Of a DNA stretch of 64,000 nt, positions 23,361-36,959 are shown one piece after another. The stretch lies in the NCBI RefSeq assembly GCF_019097595.1, contig NC_080720.1, positions 25,936,852 to 26,000,851 on the forward strand, given 5' to 3'. The notes under the pieces are model-generated. The model ran no database searches. It was not told the origin of the DNA and worked only from the letters and a program-made list of their open reading frames with translations. Position numbers and translations under genes: made by a program. This DNA comes from Hemibagrus wyckioides (Eukaryota; Chordata; Actinopteri; Siluriformes; Bagridae). The stretch's first letter is position 1, and the number at the start of each line of letters is the position of its first letter.

Positions 23361-25303
23361 TCAAAGAAACACTCCTGCCTCCTCCTCCCTCTCAGTCTCA
23401 TTACTGCGTCTTTCAAGTATTATACATTAAAAACTAAAATCTCTCTGAAAAACTTGCTTATGAGCACGGATTCAGAGTTCCTACATGCAACCTCATCCTC
23501 TTCCTTCCATCTTTCCCCTCAGCACAGTCTACAATGTTCAATGTTCACGGGGCCTATGGGAACCGTCTCTGACCTTGTTCTTTCAAGGCAGATGTTTCGG
23601 TTTAGTTCACAGCCACCGATAATCACCCTTGCAGCTGGAAAACAGGATCGGGTCGAGGGCACGAGAGAGCAGTTTTGTTTCCGCAAACAAGAATCCCACG
23701 ACATTCAGCCAGCTTGTGCTGAGAGCTGTTAAGCATAGATTAAGCCCACATGGAAGAATATCCAAGAAATTATCCTGTCAAACTAAACCTGTTCCTTCAT
23801 CTTAATGTCCTTCTTTTAGCACCTCATCCAACAGGGTACAAAGAAGAACGGTGCTGTGAACTGGTTTGTCGCCAATAAGAAAATGGGAAAAGGTTGCGCG
23901 AGGAGTAAAAAAAAAAGAAAAAGAAAAAGTAAAAGAAATGAGTAAGCGTTTTTCAAACTGCTCCATTTTACAAGATGTGCCTCGTGTACCATTGCGTGTT
24001 TGAAAGACTTTGAAACACAAAGAGCGCTCATCAAGCGTCTGTCAGATATAAGCACGAGAATATCTGTGTAATATAATAACCACGACTCACTAATCCTCCT
24101 TATGCTCTTTGAAAGTGAAAATTTCACTTTCTGTCTCGGTGAAGAAAGGGAGAATATGAAGAATGAAAGGAGAACCAAATTACTTATTGTGGTTTAACAA
24201 GCCAGAAGAATTGCACTGAAGCAATTCAGCTGTACTCGGGTGTATACTTCAAATTCTCTGTCTTCAAGTTTGTTTAAAGATAACAAACATACACTTAAAG
24301 GCCAGACGTCTGAGAAGCAATTTGTAGATGGTCATCGGACAATTGGTTCAACAACCAGAACAAAAATCCGACCTCCTTTATTCCTCCTGCTTAGAAAACA
24401 GTTTACTTGAAACACTGCAGACAGAACACTTTGACAAACACACAATGTCACACTGTCTGTATTAGCCAACAAGTTGGGTACATTTCTGCATCACAGTGCG
24501 GTTGAAATATCAACCGCAAATCAAATCTGATTGGTCAGAAGTTCTCAGAAGATTCTCAGACAGTACCTCCAGCTGGAACATGAATAATAGGTTTATAGTA
24601 AATCTTTACCAGAGGCCAAAAAAATTAAATTTGTGCCTGTTCATTTTCAGCATTGAATTTCTTTATATTGTCACACTCCAATGTGCTGCTTAATGGCTCA
24701 TATGAATGTAGACACGCAGGGCTATAAGAAGATTTCTGTTTCTACCTAGCCTGCTGGGGGGAAATAAATTCACAGAAAAGATTCCAAAAACACACAAAAA
24801 ACTTGTTTCTTCAAAGTTGATATCAAACCCATTCCGGCTCTCTGAGATGCTCTAAGTGCTTGTTCATAAGCATCTAAAATTTGGCATTATCATCAACCTC
24901 TAAAATTCATCCAACAGAGAGAAAAACAGTTCACACTGAACAACAGAGTCCAGAATAATTTTATAACAGACTTGCAGTGAGTCATTTGTTTATACTGATT
25001 GAAAATGTCCCATAATTGGATTTGAAGGCCAGTGTACTGGTAAAAAACTTTAATGCAGTCATTCTAAAAAGTTATTTTCTGTATAGAAGTTGCTCATACA
25101 TGTGGACTTAAACACAGGTTTTGATCTAAGAGTAATAAATTGCATTGTTAAGAAATATATATTTGTTGATGTGGTGAAGTCTTTTGCTAGGTGATGTTTG
25201 TGTAAAAATTTATCTAAGGAGTCTCAAATGTCAGTGCTTTGTTAAGCTTTCCAGTACAGGAAAGTCTTCAGGACAGAATTTCTCAATAAATCTTTCTTTT
25301 TTC

Positions 25304-25398
25304 TTTTCTTTTGAGAGAGAGAGCGAGAGCGAGAGCGAGAGCGAGAGAGAGAGAGAGAGACAGATAGTCACAAAACAGAGAGACAGAGAGAGGAAATG
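25304..25398. repeat. GA-rich microsatellite
   Basis: GAGAGAGAGCGAGAGCGAGA run with interspersed GAGAGC hexamers. Confidence 0.9.
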
Positions 25399-25460
25399 AG
25401 GGTGAGGTAATGACTGTTTGTTGTTTACTCATACCATAAAAAACGAAATTTTCTCACATA

Positions 25461-25968
25461 CAGTATATTGCCAAAAGTTTTGGGACACCCCTCCAAATCA
25501 TTGTATTCAGGTGTTGTTTTTCAGAGGTTGGGACAGGAACCCTTTATGCTTCAGCACACCAAGACATTTTGGACAATTTCATGCTCCCAATTTTGTGTGA
25601 ACAGTTTGGGGATGGCCCCTTCCTGTTCTAACATGACCGCACACCAGTGTACAAAGCAAGGTCCATAAAGACAAGGATGAGTGAGTTTGGTGTGGAGGAA
25701 CTTCAAGTCCTGACCTCAACCTTACAGAACACCTTTGGGATGAATTAGAGTGGAGATTGCGAGCCAGGTCTTCTCGTCCAACACCAGTGTCTGACCTCAC
25801 AAATACACTTTTAGAGGGATGGTCAAAAATCCCCATAAACACGCTCCTAAACCTTGTGGAAAGCCTTCCCAGAAGATTTAAAGCTGTTATAGCTGCAAAG
25901 GGTGGGCCAATTCTATATTACAATAATGTGTATGTAAAGGAAGCTGTCCCAAAACTTTTGCCAATAAG
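25461..25968 (+). mobile_element. Internally deleted Tc1-like element (family B)
   Basis: Starts CAGTATATTGCCAAAAGTTT and ends in its inverse (CCCAAAACTTTTGCCAATA). The 5' end ATTCAGGTG is joined straight to TTGTTTTTCAGAGGTTGGGA from the catalytic part of the transposase, followed by the C-terminal coding part (CCTTCCCAGAAGATTTAAAG). The N-terminal half is absent, so it could only move if transposase were supplied in trans. Confidence 0.85.
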
Positions 25969-26606
25969 TTCCACAACATTAAATCCTGCTATAAGCTGTT
26001 AAAAAGAATGACATGGCATTTATTGATAAATGAAGCATTCTAATCTTCGGTAAATCAGTGTAGTGTAAATATGATGACATACCAGATCATATAACAGCAC
26101 GGTTCCTTACACATTAGCTACTACTCTTTAGCCTAGTCATCAGTCATCAGGTGTCTGGGCCTCAACAACTGGACCCTTACTTGTCCTGTAGTCTTGCTAA
26201 AAATTGCGTAGGTTGTTTATCCCTGAGAGTAATACAGTTTAGTAAGATTTCTGTCTGCTAGCCCACATTAGTCAGAGATAGTGTGGGATTTCTGCATCAG
26301 AGAACCTTCATGTTTTTAGCAGATTATTCTACAGTGCATAACCCTGGCCAAATGTTACATAATAATGAAGATTTTTTTCCCACCAAAATTAGACACGTTT
26401 CAAGTCCAGTAGCACTGAGGTTCTGGGGCTAAACTGCGACATCATTATCTCATGTTATGTTATATGATCAGGTCTACATGATACTCCATTTACACAAGTT
26501 TTAAATGCAGAATTTATAAGATCAGAATCAGATCTAAGTACTGTTACCCTTATAAAAATCAGACTTTTAAGTTTAGAAGTACTTTATGAATATCTGTGTG
26601 TGATGA

Positions 26607-26611
<5 letters not shown>

Positions 26612-26639
<28 letters not shown>

Positions 26640-26799
26640 TATTCAAGCAAAGTCTCAATATTAGTGGTGTCAGTTTTCAGTACTTTGAGCCAGACTGAGC
26701 CATGTGACTCGAGCCCCTTGTGACCCAGTTGCTGGGAAAGGCTTAACCCGAAGGCAACGAAAGGGAGAGGGCAAGAATGAGAGAGTGAGAAAAAGAAAT

Positions 26800-26832
<33 letters not shown>

Positions 26833-26845
26833 GAGAGAGAAACAG
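26612..26845. repeat. Two (GA)n microsatellites
   Basis: GA runs at about 26612-26640 and 26800-26845 with unique DNA between them. Confidence 0.9.
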
Positions 26846-27558
26846 ATTGCAGAGAGGAATGTGTGGGGCAGAGATAGATGCAACACACAGGAAGTTAGAG
26901 CAATGAACCATCTGATCCTGAGAGCATGACAGAGGAAGATGGAAGAGTGAAGGAAGGAGTGAAATGTCACACGATATCTTGACTTTGTCAGAGCCTGTTG
27001 CTTGTCAAATTCTAAATATATTTATTTTATTCTCCTCACCCCAGTTTCATAAAGCAGGTCATGTCAATTCTTTTTTCTTTTCTTCCTCTTCTTTTTTTTT
27101 TTTTTTTTACAAAGCAACAACAATTCCAGTTTGCAATAGTCAAGAGAATATTCAATATCAATGCTGCTACAGCCATCAAAACGTGTCCTGTTCTCTATAT
27201 TAGAAGCACTGGCTTCCTCTTCAGCTAGCCCACTGAGAACATCTGTTAGCTTAGGTATACAGGATGAGGCAGCTAGTACTCTTCTCCAAGTGTGTTGAGT
27301 CCTATGATGCTGCACGAAAAGATGCAAATGATTGAAATGATACAAATGAATCATAATTAGCAGAATTCTAGCCTATAGCTACAGTCTCATGTTTTGGTGA
27401 ACTAGCACATGTAACAACATTATAATAATCTTTCCATTTGAACTTTGTTGGATTATTTAGTGATAGAGGGGTGAGGACTGAGGTGAGGATCCCAAGAAAA
27501 CCAGGAAATTGACATCCGAATGACTAAAGAAAAAAATAAATAAATAAAAATAAAGGTG

Positions 27559-27800
27559 TTGGAGTAGCCAAGTCAAAGTCCAGGTCTCAACCTCATTGAG
27601 ATGCTATGGAGAGATCTTAAGAGAGCTGTGCATTAAACAAATAACCTCAAACATCAGTGACCTGAAACAATGTTGTAAAGAGGAGGGAATAAAACTTTCT
27701 CCAAAACGATATGAACGACTGATAATTGTTTACTTCAAGTTATTGCTGCTAAAGCTGATTCTACAAGCTGGTGTACTTCATTTTCCTCATCTGGGTTCTG
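27559..27800 (+). mobile_element. Tc1-like transposase 3' fragment
   Basis: GTCAAAGTCCAGGTCTCAAC followed by a translatable stretch resembling EMLWRDLKRAVHKQ and SNISDLKQCCKEE, the C-terminal part of a DD34E Tc1 transposase. The upstream part is missing, and the end after CTGCTAAAGC has diverged. Confidence 0.7.
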
Positions 27801-28330
27801 AATATTGGTTTATTTGATTGACTTTTTCTACCAGTTTTTAACTAGAAACACATGCCTACTGTCTCTGGAAACATTTCAAATAAGAGTGTGCTGTGTGACA
27901 TCTAAATGAAAACCTAAACCAATTCCACATTGCAGAGCATGCATAGGCATTTCACACTGACATAACTTTGGATAGGAGAACCTCAGATGTTAATTATCAA
28001 CATTGTGTACTTAACTACTGTACCCAACAGCCTGTAGGGCGAATGGCAACGATCCCTAGTGGGATTGGAAAAAATGGAGAAACACAAAACACACTCATTA
28101 ATCCTTTACTGACAGACATTATGTTAAAAAAACAACAAGCCTGTACAAACTATAAAACAAATTCCTTCTATATCTGCATTTCCTCAGTGGAATGCATGGC
28201 AGGCTGACGCTTGTCTGCGAACATCAGCCTCTTTATACCTAGTACTGTAAAAAAAAAAAAAAAAAAAAAGGCAAGATCTTTAAAACAAACTAACAAACAA
28301 ACTTTCCTGGTTCACCAAGACTGAAAAAAA

Positions 28331-28857
28331 TACACTATATTGCCAAAAGTTTTGGGACACCTCTCCAGATCATTAAATTCAGGTGTTTTTTTTTTTTTTT
28401 TTGTGAAAAGAACTCTTAATGCTTCAACATACCAAGACATTGTAGACAATTTCATGCTCCCAACTTTGTGGGAACAGTTTGGGGATGACCCCTTCCTTTT
28501 CCAACATGACTGCACACCAGTGCACAAACCAAGGTCCATAAAGACATGGATGAGTGGGTTTTGTGTGGAGGAACTTGACTGGCCTACAGAGTCCTGACCT
28601 CAACCTGATAGAACACCTTCAGGATGAATTAGAGCAGAGACTGTGAGCCAGGTCTTCTAATTTAACATCAGTGCCTGACCTCACGAATGTGCTTCTAGAG
28701 GAATGGTCAAAAATTCCCATAAACACACTCCTAAACCTTGTGGAAAGCCTTCCCAGAAGAGTTGAAGCTGTTATAGCTGCAAAGGGTGGACCAACTCTAT
28801 ATTACATTCATGTGCATGTAAAGGCAGACGTCCCAAAACTTTAGATAATATAGTGTA
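28331..28857 (+). mobile_element. Internally deleted Tc1-like element (family B)
   Basis: Complete ends (TACACTATATTGCCAAAAGT and TTAGATAATATAGTGTA). The deletion joint is occupied by a run of 16 T between AATTCAGGTG and GTGAAAAGAACTC, differing from the other family B copies. The C-terminal coding part follows, with several stops. Confidence 0.85.
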
Positions 28858-29101
28858 GGTTATATGACTAAACTGCTATGACAAACATACAAAGACCAAG
28901 CTTGACTTATTTAGGAATCTTTCTGCAAAATTGTGCACAAACAGCAAAGCAGTGATGATACAGGAAATATTTTTCTCCATGTTGAAAATTTTGCAGCTTG
29001 TAATATTTCACACATTTTGCTCAACTTAAAAAAAAAAACAAAAAAAAAAAAACAGCCAGTGCCATCTGTAGCCTCAAAACAATGGCACACACAAATCCCT
29101 G

Positions 29102-29102
<1 letters not shown>

Positions 29103-29136
<34 letters not shown>
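29103..29136. repeat. (GT)n microsatellite
   Basis: About 13 GT units followed by GCGCGC. Confidence 0.95.
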
Positions 29137-29140
<4 letters not shown>

Positions 29141-29489
29141 AGGGGGATTGTGTCTGGATTTTGTGGTGTGACAAATTAAATTAGGATTATGCTTACACAG
29201 TATACTGGAGTTGAAAATTTTGCCAAAAGATAACCCACATCTAACTTGACTGCCATTGTGAAGCTTCTGAAAGATCAGTTAAAGCTACAATCTGTCAGAA
29301 ACACTCATCATACTTTAGGGTATACTGAGAACAGAGGAAAACAGCAAAAAATCCAGTAAAAATCTTTCTAGTAAAAATCTCTAAAAAGGTTTCCATAGAT
29401 GCACCTCACTGCCAACCAACATGTGCTTTATTAACATGGTCTGGCAGCAGTCAAATCTTTTCCTCACGCTTTTGAGATTTTCATTATAA

Positions 29490-29650
29490 TTCAACTCAGT
29501 TCAATTTTAACAATGGACATTGTCTCAAAGCAGATTTTATGGAAGTATAGAAAAAATTCTAAAAGTTTAAATTTCTCCATAACATTTAACCCTAATGCGC
29601 AAGCCTGAGGCAACATTGGCAAGGAAAAACTCCCTGAGATGACACACGGA
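29490..29650 (+). repeat. Dispersed LINE-like 3' fragment
   Basis: TTAACAATGGACATTGTCTC, CAAAGCAGATTTTATGGAAG and GGCAAGGAAAAACTCCCTGA in this order match an abundant fish repeat. A related fragment lies at 54895-55115 in the opposite direction. Confidence 0.6.
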
Positions 29651-31417
29651 AACATTCAAATATAATCTCAACACAAATTAGTCAACTGTTAATGACCACT
29701 TCTACATGTGAGTACCTGAAGCACTTGTGGCACTTTTCCAAGTCTAGCATTAATGTAACTACCCAATAAAACAAAATGTAACGGCGTTATAAAAGGCAAA
29801 GTGGCAGATATCATTCTAGTTCTTTCCGTGTGCAATGTCTCCTAACTTAAAAGACCCTTTTTCTGATAGTGAACATTGTGACGTTTTTTTGTTTAGGTGG
29901 AGGCAGAAAGATTTCCCTGACTGCTTCACAAGTGCTAGTTATCAAGTTTTGTCAAATCTGAATTTATCTGACTATGTTAGGTCACTCGCTGTCCAGGACA
30001 GCGAAAGTTCTTTGAAAAAATTTTACTTTGAGGGATGAAACCAGATTGGGCGACCCGTACACACTCACTCGATGGATGGACGATGTGACTGGATGACCTC
30101 CGGTTGAGTGACCTGACATCTACACCTATCTGATAGAAAAAACGAGTGCTTCTAGCAACTGTACAAAGGGAGAGGACACAAACAGTTTCCTTTGTTTAGT
30201 CTCCGGTTGTTTGCTACCAGTTTGCTGACTTACATGCTAAAAAGTTAGCGTTACAGGAGAAATCATTTAACTTGTTCCCCAATTTCTGATGAGGTGGGCA
30301 TGCACAAGAAATATTTAGACACGTAACAAACCATACCAACGAAAAAACAACTTTTTACAAACTTTATTTGATGTGAAGTGTGTGCTGCAAACGTGAGCAT
30401 TTTTGATGATTGTTTCTGTCCAGTCCGCTCGTTATATTGTGTTTAACCACAGCTGTCATCAGGGTTTTTTTGTCTGGCAATGGCAGCAGGTATGCGATAA
30501 AACTTTAAATTGGTACTCCGTCGAATCTGTCACACAACAACACAACAAGATGGCATTTGCGTTCCTTGTGTAGCCGACTCTGTACTGGTTTGCACTGGCC
30601 ACCTCCAGTTTTTCCTTTGTTTTGCCTCCAGCCAGCACTGTGACAATTGTGACGTCGCACAAAAAGGGTGCCAATCTTAGCACAATAACACAAATTACAA
30701 CAGGTTTCCTCTACTGATTCACTACTCTACACTAGCACAGCTAATACAAGGTAAATGAGTTTCTCAATGAGAAGTAGGACGAAATTCTGTTGTTGATTCC
30801 ATTTTATTTAACTGCCACTTACATCCAAAGGCAGGGCTAAACATTCCCTCTTTCCCTCTACTACATTAATAGAGATATTAATAGAGCTCAGGACCATCTT
30901 TGTGAAACAGTTTTCATACTGTTCCTATCAAAATTCTCATAAGATTCTCTCCCTTTCTTTACTATACACAAGAGACCAAACATTCTCCTCTGTGTTTAGC
31001 TCATCCGGCCATCCTAAACCCTCTCTCACAAATCCCTGAAGCCCTAGCTGCACTGTCACACCACTCAGATGTTGTGTTTCCCAGAAGCTAGAACCAACCG
31101 TCTTCATAGCAACTGCATGAAACATCAGTCATGTTGTTCGAAGCCAAAATTCAAAGGGCGGCACCTGACAGAGTGAATAATACTGAGAGAGATGAATGAA
31201 CACAGAAATCATCAGGAGAGAAACAGATGGAGATAGCTCAAGTGTGTCTTCTGAACAAACAAAAAAGGAAAGCGCAAAATGAAGCCTGGCTCTGAGCTCA
31301 GCGTCTGATTCACACGCAGCTGTCAGAAGAATCCACTTCTGTTTGCCTTCAGCAAGAGTGATCTTTTCCCTTTTGTTCACTACAGATATAAATAGATATA
31401 ACTCCAAGCACACATAC

Positions 31418-31441
31418 ACATCTATCTATCTATCTATCTAT

Positions 31442-31479
<38 letters not shown>

Positions 31480-31480
31480 C
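31418..31480. repeat. (TATC)n-(CA)n compound microsatellite
   Basis: Five TATC units, then about 18 CA units. Confidence 0.95.
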
Positions 31481-31884
31481 CTCGATTTGGTCATCTAATC
31501 CACAGTATTCGCCTAATCCAGAGTCAGGATTAGAAACTTGATTCACTCAATTCATCGAACACCAGTGTGTATGATCCCATGCAGCTTTCCACAATCATCA
31601 GTCTTCTGTGAGGCCTCTCTCCAAAATCACTGCTGAATAACTGAACATGATTTGTCATAACACAACGCTATTATTTTCTTCCATCTAGGAAATTCATTTT
31701 AAAATAACCCAAATGTCCGCTTGTAGAGAGAAGAGACAAATTTGCCCTAATAAACAAATGCGATGAGCGAGTCATCTCACTTAGAGAACTTGCCAGTGAT
31801 GCATTACATGTCTTACTCAACCCCAACGCTCCTTTTAGTGACTTACTATCAACACGCCAAACCATGTTATGATTAACACCACCA

Positions 31885-32125
31885 GGGTTGCAGGTTTGAT
31901 TCCCACCTCTGCCCCGCTGTCCATGTTCTCCCTGTGCTTTCCTTCAGGTACTCTGGTTTCCTCCCAGTCTAAAAACATGTGTTGCAGCTGACTTTCTTCT
32001 ATAAATTAACCACACTTTGTGACTGTGTGTGTGTAGTTGTGCCCTGTGAAAGGTTGGTACCTTGTCCAGGTTGCCCCCAATTAACCTAGGACAGACTCCA
32101 GGTACCTCACAACCCTGTGCAGTAT
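31885..32125 (+). repeat. SINE/Mermaid-like dispersed repeat fragment
   Basis: CAGGTTTGATTCCCACCTCT, CTCCCTGTGCTTTCCTTCAG, TCTGGTTTCCTCCCAG and CCCTGTGAAAGGTTGGTACC are in the order of a widespread fish repeat. Relatives lie at 49.8 and 53.2 kb. Confidence 0.6.
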
Positions 32126-32152
32126 TCATAAAATGAACGAATATACAGTACA

Positions 32153-32687
32153 TACACCGGCCAGGCATAACATTATGACCACCTGCCTAATATTGTGTTG
32201 GTCGTCATTTTTCTACCAAAACAGCCCTGACCCGCCATGCTCTGTGTATTCTAACACCTTTCTATCAGAACCAGCATTAACTTCTTCAGCAATCTGAGCA
32301 ACAGTAGCTAATCTGTTGGATCGAATCACACGCCCAGCCTTCACTCCCCACGTGCATCAATGAGCCGGCCATGACCCTGTCACCGGTTCACCACTGTTCC
32401 TTCCATGGACCACTTTTGATAGATACTGACCACTGCAGACCGAGAACACCCCACAAGAGCTGCAGTTTTGGAGATGCTCTGATCCAGTGGTCTAGCCATC
32501 ACAATTTGGCCCTTGTCAAACTCGCTCAAATCCTTACACTTGCCCATTTTTCCTGCTTCTAACACATCAACTTTGAGGACAAAATGTTCACTTGCTGACT
32601 AATATATCCCACCCACTAACAGGTGCTATGATGAGGAGATAATCAGTGTTCTTCACTTCACCTGTCAGGGGTCATATGATTGGTGTA
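32153..32687 (-). mobile_element. Internally deleted Tc1-like element (family A, MITE-like), reversed
   Basis: Ends TACACCGGCCAGGCATAACA and GGTCATATGATTGGTGTA are inverted copies. Read on the minus strand, the transposase 5' part runs to AATACACAGAGCATGG and jumps to GGGTCAGGGCTGTTTTGG, the same breakpoint as the 7262 copy. Confidence 0.85.
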
Positions 32688-33655
32688 TTTCTGTTTTTTA
32701 AAAAATTTGTCAAAGTCTCATGAGCCAAAACTCAAGATCTCATATTCTATATTTCATTAATAATCATGCAGTCGTTCAAGCCAACACTTGATGTTGGCTA
32801 TCCATGTACATATTTATAAAGAATGAAACCAAATGGACACCTAGCTATTATGTTAACTGACAAAACTGTGTCCAAACCAACTAGCAAAAGATTTAAGCAA
32901 TTAATCCATCAGATGATTCACACCTTCACATCCTTAACGTACATCATACCCCTTAATTATGCAGTGCTCTTTAACTGAGCAAGAAATCTCAACAGCCAAT
33001 CAGATGCTGACAGAGAGGTCCCTCTGTCCTAAACCAAGAAAATACAGAGGAAATTGGGACTTGCAGAAAGTCTCAAAGCCAAAATTTTCAACATCTAAAC
33101 GCAAGAGATTCATTTATTCAGATGGCCTGCAGGAAATAACAGGCAGAGCAGACAACACAAAAATGTCTGTTTAAGATGTGTCAGTACCTGCAATCCAAAT
33201 CGTCCCCTCTGGTTACATGTTGTTCGTGTTGCCCCTCTGCTCATTTCCATATTTTTGATCACAAGTTCCTCAGAAGTGTCAGTCTCAGTTAAAGTCATTA
33301 ACCACCTCCCAAATCCGCACTGTCTGCTCTGCCTGCAGCTTTGGTTTATGTTTTTATTCTCGGTCAAAAGTTGCCTGTCTAACATTACAAACTAAGCTTT
33401 TTTGATCTTTTTATAGTTTGACAAAACAGAAACTAAGACAGATTTCATCACGGGAAGTTAACAGACTCGCATTATTTAGGAATTTAATACTGTTCCCAAG
33501 AAAAATTCAGTTACAGTTTTCCGGGATTTCACTACCACTTGACAGGAAGAAAACAAACCAGCAGGCAGATTTCTGGTTTGTCAGGATTAATTGGAGTATA
33601 TTGTGAAACCTGACATCGTAAAGCCACAAAGAAATATATTCTACACATGGGCAAA

Positions 33656-33918
33656 TACACTATATTGCCAAAAGTTTTGGGACACCTCTCCAAATCATTG
33701 AATTCAGGGGTTGGGCTTGGACCCTTAGTTCCAGTGAAAGAAAATCTTAATGCTTCAGTATACCAAGACATTTTGGACAATTTCATGCTCCGACCTTTAT
33801 GGGAACAGTTTGAGGATGACCCCTTCCTGTTCCAACATGACAAGGCTAACCCCTGAAAAACAACACCTGAATTCAATGATTTGGAGTAGTGTCCCAAAAC
33901 TTTTGGCAATATAGTGTA
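33656..33918 (+). mobile_element. Family B Tc1-like derivative with the same end at both termini
   Basis: The left 190 bp are family B in sense orientation from TACACTATATTGCCAAAAGT to CCAACATGAC. The right 75 bp are the same 5' end in reverse (AACCCCTGAAAAACAACACC, then the inverted TIR to ATAGTGTA). The normal 3' end is absent. Confidence 0.8.
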
Positions 33919-35464
33919 TATCCCTGATAATGACATCTTAGATAATAATAAGTACCATTAACAGAAGAATCAATTCATATTTGTAAAGATATGATAGAGG
34001 TTCACATTCAAAAAACTGAATACTTTTTAAGAGAGAGTTGCAAATCAGGAGAAAACTTAATCCTATGACTAAGCACAGGAGCTTTTAGAAAGAGCATTTT
34101 CCCATTTTCTTGTTTCTCTGCCCAGTTCATACAGCAAAGACTTCAGTGTGATTTTGTACCAGGTACAAAAAAACCTCAGATCTGATGTTGGATCTTATCA
34201 TCGTATTGAAATTCAGAGAAATTGAATTACATAAGGCTCATAACAACAAGATTGCGGCAAAGAATATCAGCCACTTTAGCAAAATGATATTTGTGTCGTA
34301 TCACAATTATCTGAATATAATATCCCATATGAGTTTTCATATCATATTTGAGATTCAGACCATTATCTCTCCACATTGTGGGTGTGACAGAACTGTATTA
34401 AGTGCCACATTTGAGTTAAAATAGATCATCTTTGATGGAAATATTGTAAACCAAAAAAAGCTCTATATAAAATACAATGTACATGCCATTTTTAATACTG
34501 CCATGCAAGATATTCAGGGTTGCTTTTCCCTTGAATGTGAAAGGCAAATCGAAACCTAGACCGACAGGGCAACAGTATAAACACACACACAAAGCTGACA
34601 AGACACTAAAAGGAGCATTAGGTTTCAATTCCGGAAAATATCTGTTCAAATGTTGTTATGAGGCTTCCGTATGTTTACCATCACAGTAACTGCATCTTCC
34701 TGTATGGAACCCTGGGGCATTGAAATGTAGGTTAGCGCTATAATGAATGTGTTTGGAATAAAGAATTCCCAGCACAGGCGAATCGGGGGTATTAGCTTCG
34801 CAGAAACATCTAGTATTGCATGTTGCATTCAGATAGGGAAAGAAGAAGGGTTGCTGTGTACAGGGTTAGTCTCAGGTGTGGGGCTGTTCACATAGCAGCA
34901 TTGCCTAAAGGAGGAATGCAACTGCCAAGGAAGGTCTGATGAAACATCAAGGAAACGTCACGATTCGTACTCGAGATGATTTGTAGTTTTCCAGCTATGT
35001 AGACTAGTGACATAGTCCTGTCATGACTGTCAGAGTTCAGCCTGTGCTGCTACTAGAGATGCTGAACTTGTTTCTGGATTTTATGCCAGTGATTAATCCA
35101 TAACTGGACTTACAGTGAAGCAAACGCAGCTGCATTCCCACTGGACGATGTGGCTCGGATAAACCTGTTACAAAATCGCTGCGATAGTGTTTCAGCTAGA
35201 ATTGCTTTTCTCTTTGAACACTTCAATAGTGAGTGTGTGTAATGGTCTACTTCTGGTGAATGTATAAGGCAACATCACAAACATAAAAGTGATTTATTTT
35301 TATTTATTTACACAGTAATTTCAAGTTATTCTTTATTTTGCGTCCTACATGGTGTATAACATAAGGCGGCTGTTACTCTGTGCTCTACATAAATAATGTA
35401 GGATATATCAGATTGAGTGACAAACTTAGCCGACATTAAATAAACCATTGTTCCCACTGTGCCC

Positions 35465-36020
35465 AAAAACTAATCACTGGTCCCTGTTGCATTTCTCCAA
35501 ATGACCAGTCACTGCTGTTCCCAACAACCAATCACTGATCACCACTGTTCCCAACAACCAATCACTGATCACCACTGCTCCCAACAACTAATCACTGATC
35601 ATCATTGTTCACAACAACCAATCACTGATCATCATTGTTCACAACAACCAATCACTGATCACCACTGCCCCCAACAACCAATCACTGATCACCACTGTGC
35701 CCAAAAACTAATCGCCAGTTCCTGTTGTTCCAATTACTAACCACCACAATTACATCAAGCAGTTCTATCACTGATCACATTTTCTCCAACACCTAATCTT
35801 TGTACACTATTTTTCCCAACAATTAATCACTGATCATTAATGTCCAAGAGAACCATCCCTGATCTCCACTGTTCCCATTGACCAACCACTAGTTCCCACT
35901 GTTACCAACAACCATTTGCAGAACACCATTGCTCCCAATGACCAATCACTGATTACCATTGTTGCCAATAACTAATCACAGGCCCCCCCTTGTTCCCATC
36001 AACTATTCACTGATCACTAT
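35465..36020. repeat. Minisatellite with 30-bp unit
   Basis: About seven well-kept units (CAACAACCAATCACTGATCA plus CCACTGTTCC) at 35519-35730, flanked on both sides by degenerate units to about 36020, roughly 18 units in all. Because 30 is divisible by three, the + strand shows a repetitive 79-aa ORF with a QQPITDHHCS unit, which is an artefact of the repeat. Confidence 0.9.
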
Positions 36021-36733
36021 TGTTGGTCCCACACACTTTATTGTGTAACACTCTTCTCTTACATTACAGAAATAAAGTAGAGGTTTTCCTGTTGTATATG
36101 TCCATTTTTTCTCATGCAGAACACTCTGATAAGCAAACAGTTAACTCTGTCAAGTTCTGCTATCTATTTAGCTACTTTCCGCTGAAAAGAGTTGGGCACA
36201 CTGCCGTCAGTTGGCTTGGTTGGTGAGACACGCCATGTTGTTTGGTGTAAAATGCTATTTGTGAAATGGAAAGGACGACAGAGAGAGAGACAAAGAAACA
36301 GCGTGAGATGTGCAGTGATTGCTCAACTCACTCACTAAGTAAGTCCACACTGCATTTTGTTTGGAATCAACTGCACTGAGCCTTTTAGCATTCACTCAGT
36401 ATGACACACGTCTCCTGTTTTTCTTGTTTGTTCAAATCACTTCTTGTCGCTTTTCCTCTCACACTTGAGTTTTCACAGTTGTGTACTGAGTGATCCATCA
36501 GCAGTCGAGCGCTCTCCCCATAATAACCATACAAAACATCCATCAGGGCAGCAGGACTCAGTGAAGGAGTGACGCAGGGGCAGACTCTGGGTACGAGGAT
36601 GCAGGAGAAGCTGGAGAGAGAGCTAGACAGTATGCTTTCTATTCCAATCTCATTGCAATCAGCAACAGAGACATCCAAAATAATCACTGTGTGAGTGCCA
36701 CATATCCATCCTGTTCTGTTCTCAGGATATGTA

Positions 36734-36764
<31 letters not shown>
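36734..36764. repeat. (GT)n microsatellite
   Basis: About 14 GT units. Confidence 0.95.
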
Positions 36765-36767
<3 letters not shown>

Positions 36768-36959
36768 TATTTTTGTATTTAGATGTGACCAAATCTCCCC
36801 ACACTGATCAGGATAGGAATATCAGACAGTTTGTACCTTGTGGGTTGGTCCCTGCATGATAATGTTTGAATCAAGCTTTTATTTACAATAATTTTTACAT
36901 ACATTTTAGTGATTTCTTGGCTTGATTTAGCTGCAGCTTCTTTCAAAATCTGAGAAGCA

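Noticed and set aside
26573..26970. Ser/Leu-rich ORFs
   Set aside because: Translations of GA/TC microsatellites.
35501..35740. 79-aa ORF with ten-residue repeats
   Set aside because: Product of the 30-bp minisatellite unit being divisible by three; no signal, no exon context.
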